A stretch of 7,620 nucleotides of DNA from Blastocatellia bacterium (GTDB taxonomy: Bacteria; Acidobacteriota; Blastocatellia; Pyrinomonadales; Pyrinomonadaceae), in assembly GCA_003175865.1 (NCBI GenBank), contig PSRF01000269.1:1-7620 (forward strand), in the 5' to 3' direction. The notes under the pieces were generated by a model. That model was not told where the DNA came from and did not search any database. It worked only from the letters and a program-made list of their open reading frames with translations. How positions within the stretch are numbered: the stretch's first letter is position 1; each line of letters starts with the position of its first letter. Shown one piece after another: positions 6,713 through 7,620 of the stretch. A program made the translations under genes and the position numbers.

Positions 6713-7602
6713 ACTTTGACCTCCTTTCCGGGTGTTGTTGCTGTTGTTTGACGACGTTTGCTCCAATTGAGGTAGGGTACGGTCAGGACCGCGCTCAAAA
6801 CCAAATACACGAGAATCACAGGCGCTGTCAGTTTCTGATTTGGAAAGTTTGTGTGAGCTATTCCCATAGCGACCGCTGGATGACGAGATGCGGTGTCGAG
6901 GGCTAACACTCTACGCTTCTCACTCTCCGGCCCGCCGAGAAAATGACCGGCGGCAATACCAACCAGCGCAAAAGCGGCTAGTGCGAGCAGAGTTCCGTCG
7001 CCAATCAGTGTGAGGATTGCGCGCACCGAGGTGAACAGGATCGGTAGCCCGCTTACGAGGAGAACAATTCGCGCAACCAGACCAATTGGTCTCGCGGAGT
7101 GTTCAGCAAACGAAGGTAGAAATCTCCTAACAAGCATGCCACCGAGAAGCGGCGCTAATATGGTGGTGAAAATAACTATGAAAACGGACGCTGCACTCAT
7201 GTTCAACTGAAGGCCGGTGATCCACTGGAGCACTTTCAAGGTGAGGGGAATGAAAAGAACTGATAGTACTGAAATCGCGACTAGTAATCCGATTATGTAG
7301 TCTTCTTTACCACCGGCCCTCAATGCCTTGTTAGGAAGTATCGGTGGGATCGGTGACACCGCAAGCACCACAAGGGCAACCTTCACGGCGGGGTGTAGGT
7401 TGAATGTGAGTGCGACGACGAGTGCGAACATTGGCATCAACACATTCATGACCAGGACGACGCGACCTAGTTCCGCCGGCCGACGAAACAGAAAGAGCGC
7501 ATCTTGAAATGTCGCTTTTAGTCCAATCGCAAATACTCCGAGCACAATGCTCAGCTTGAGAAGGAGAATAATGAGACTTATAAGACTCATGTTAAGAAGC
7601 AT
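6709..7602 (-). CDS. SBF-type (bile acid:sodium symporter superfamily) membrane transporter
   Basis: The 297-residue inner-membrane protein resembles the SBF/BASS superfamily, whose members carry organic anions, usually with sodium. About nine hydrophobic segments are visible (7-28, 48-68, 72-90, 103-124, 137-156, 174-196, 203-222, 237-250, 258-278). Family-type landmarks are G-L-K-A-T-F-Q-D-A-L-F-L-F-R-R-P (27-42) at the end of the first helix, and ALDTASRHPAVAMGIAHTNF (234-253), the conserved segment in the second half. The basic tail (281-297) is polar. The substrate cannot be read from the sequence; arsenite exporters of the ACR3 type lie in the same superfamily, but I see no reason to prefer that. 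ATG 7602 is preceded by GAGGGGA at 10 nt and by an in-frame TGA at 7618-7620. It is the first minus-strand gene visible; what precedes it is outside the window. Confidence 0.87.
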   Translation of the reverse strand: MLLNMSLISLIILLLKLSIVLGVFAIGLKATFQDALFLFRRPAELGRVVLVMNVLMPMFALVVALTFNLHPAVKVALVVLAVSPIPPILPNKALRAGGKEDYIIGLLVAISVLSVLFIPLTLKVLQWITGLQLNMSAASVFIVIFTTILAPLLGGMLVRRFLPSFAEHSARPIGLVARIVLLVSGLPILFTSVRAILTLIGDGTLLALAAFALVGIAAGHFLGGPESEKRRVLALDTASRHPAVAMGIAHTNFPNQKLTAPVILVYLVLSAVLTVPYLNWSKRRQTTATTPGKEVKV

Positions 7603-7620
7603 GAGGATGAAGTCCCCTCA

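Overview
The window looks like ordinary chromosomal DNA from a Gram-negative bacterium. The evidence is a DUF481-type outer-membrane beta-barrel protein with a signal peptide, Shine-Dalgarno starts and tight gene packing. The style of the DUF481 protein (an N-terminal pair of 'NGDR..G' beta units before the barrel) and the roughly balanced GC content remind me of soil Acidobacteriota. That placement is an impression, not a proof. I see no insertion sequence, integrase, CRISPR array, tRNA or rRNA.

Layout: the left edge (3-332, + strand) holds the 3' end of a NarL/FixJ-type response regulator, with the end of its receiver domain and a complete LuxR-type DNA-binding domain. Everything else is on the minus strand and reads from right to left: an SBF-type (bile acid:sodium symporter superfamily) transporter (7602-6709), a 31-residue one-helix membrane peptide (6580-6485), a SulP anion permease with a STAS domain (6454-4748), a DUF481 outer-membrane protein (4751-3699), a formylglycine-generating enzyme with both active-site cysteines (3680-2697), an unrecognised 100-residue protein (2697-2395), a DUF1622 membrane protein (2383-2015), a DUF202 membrane protein with a TTG start (1993-1613), and an uncharacterised 395-residue multi-helix membrane protein (1512-325). 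Two junctions overlap (ATGA at 4748-4751, TAATG at 2695-2699) and several others are 11-30 bases. The stretch from SulP to DUF202 is therefore probably one operon, perhaps starting with or before the SBF gene.

How the genes may work together: the formylglycine-generating enzyme activates type I sulfatases, which release sulfate; SulP proteins move sulfate or other anions across the inner membrane; SBF proteins move organic anions; the DUF481 barrel sits in the outer membrane. A sulfated-compound or anion handling locus is a reasonable inference, but no sulfatase lies in the window. One should be looked for beyond position 7620 or elsewhere in the genome.

The most unusual points are a 25-bp near-perfect inverted repeat that fills the gap between the DUF202 gene and the 395-residue membrane protein gene (1524-1610), the short membrane peptide between the two transporters, and the unknown Cys/His-containing protein translationally coupled to the formylglycine-generating enzyme.
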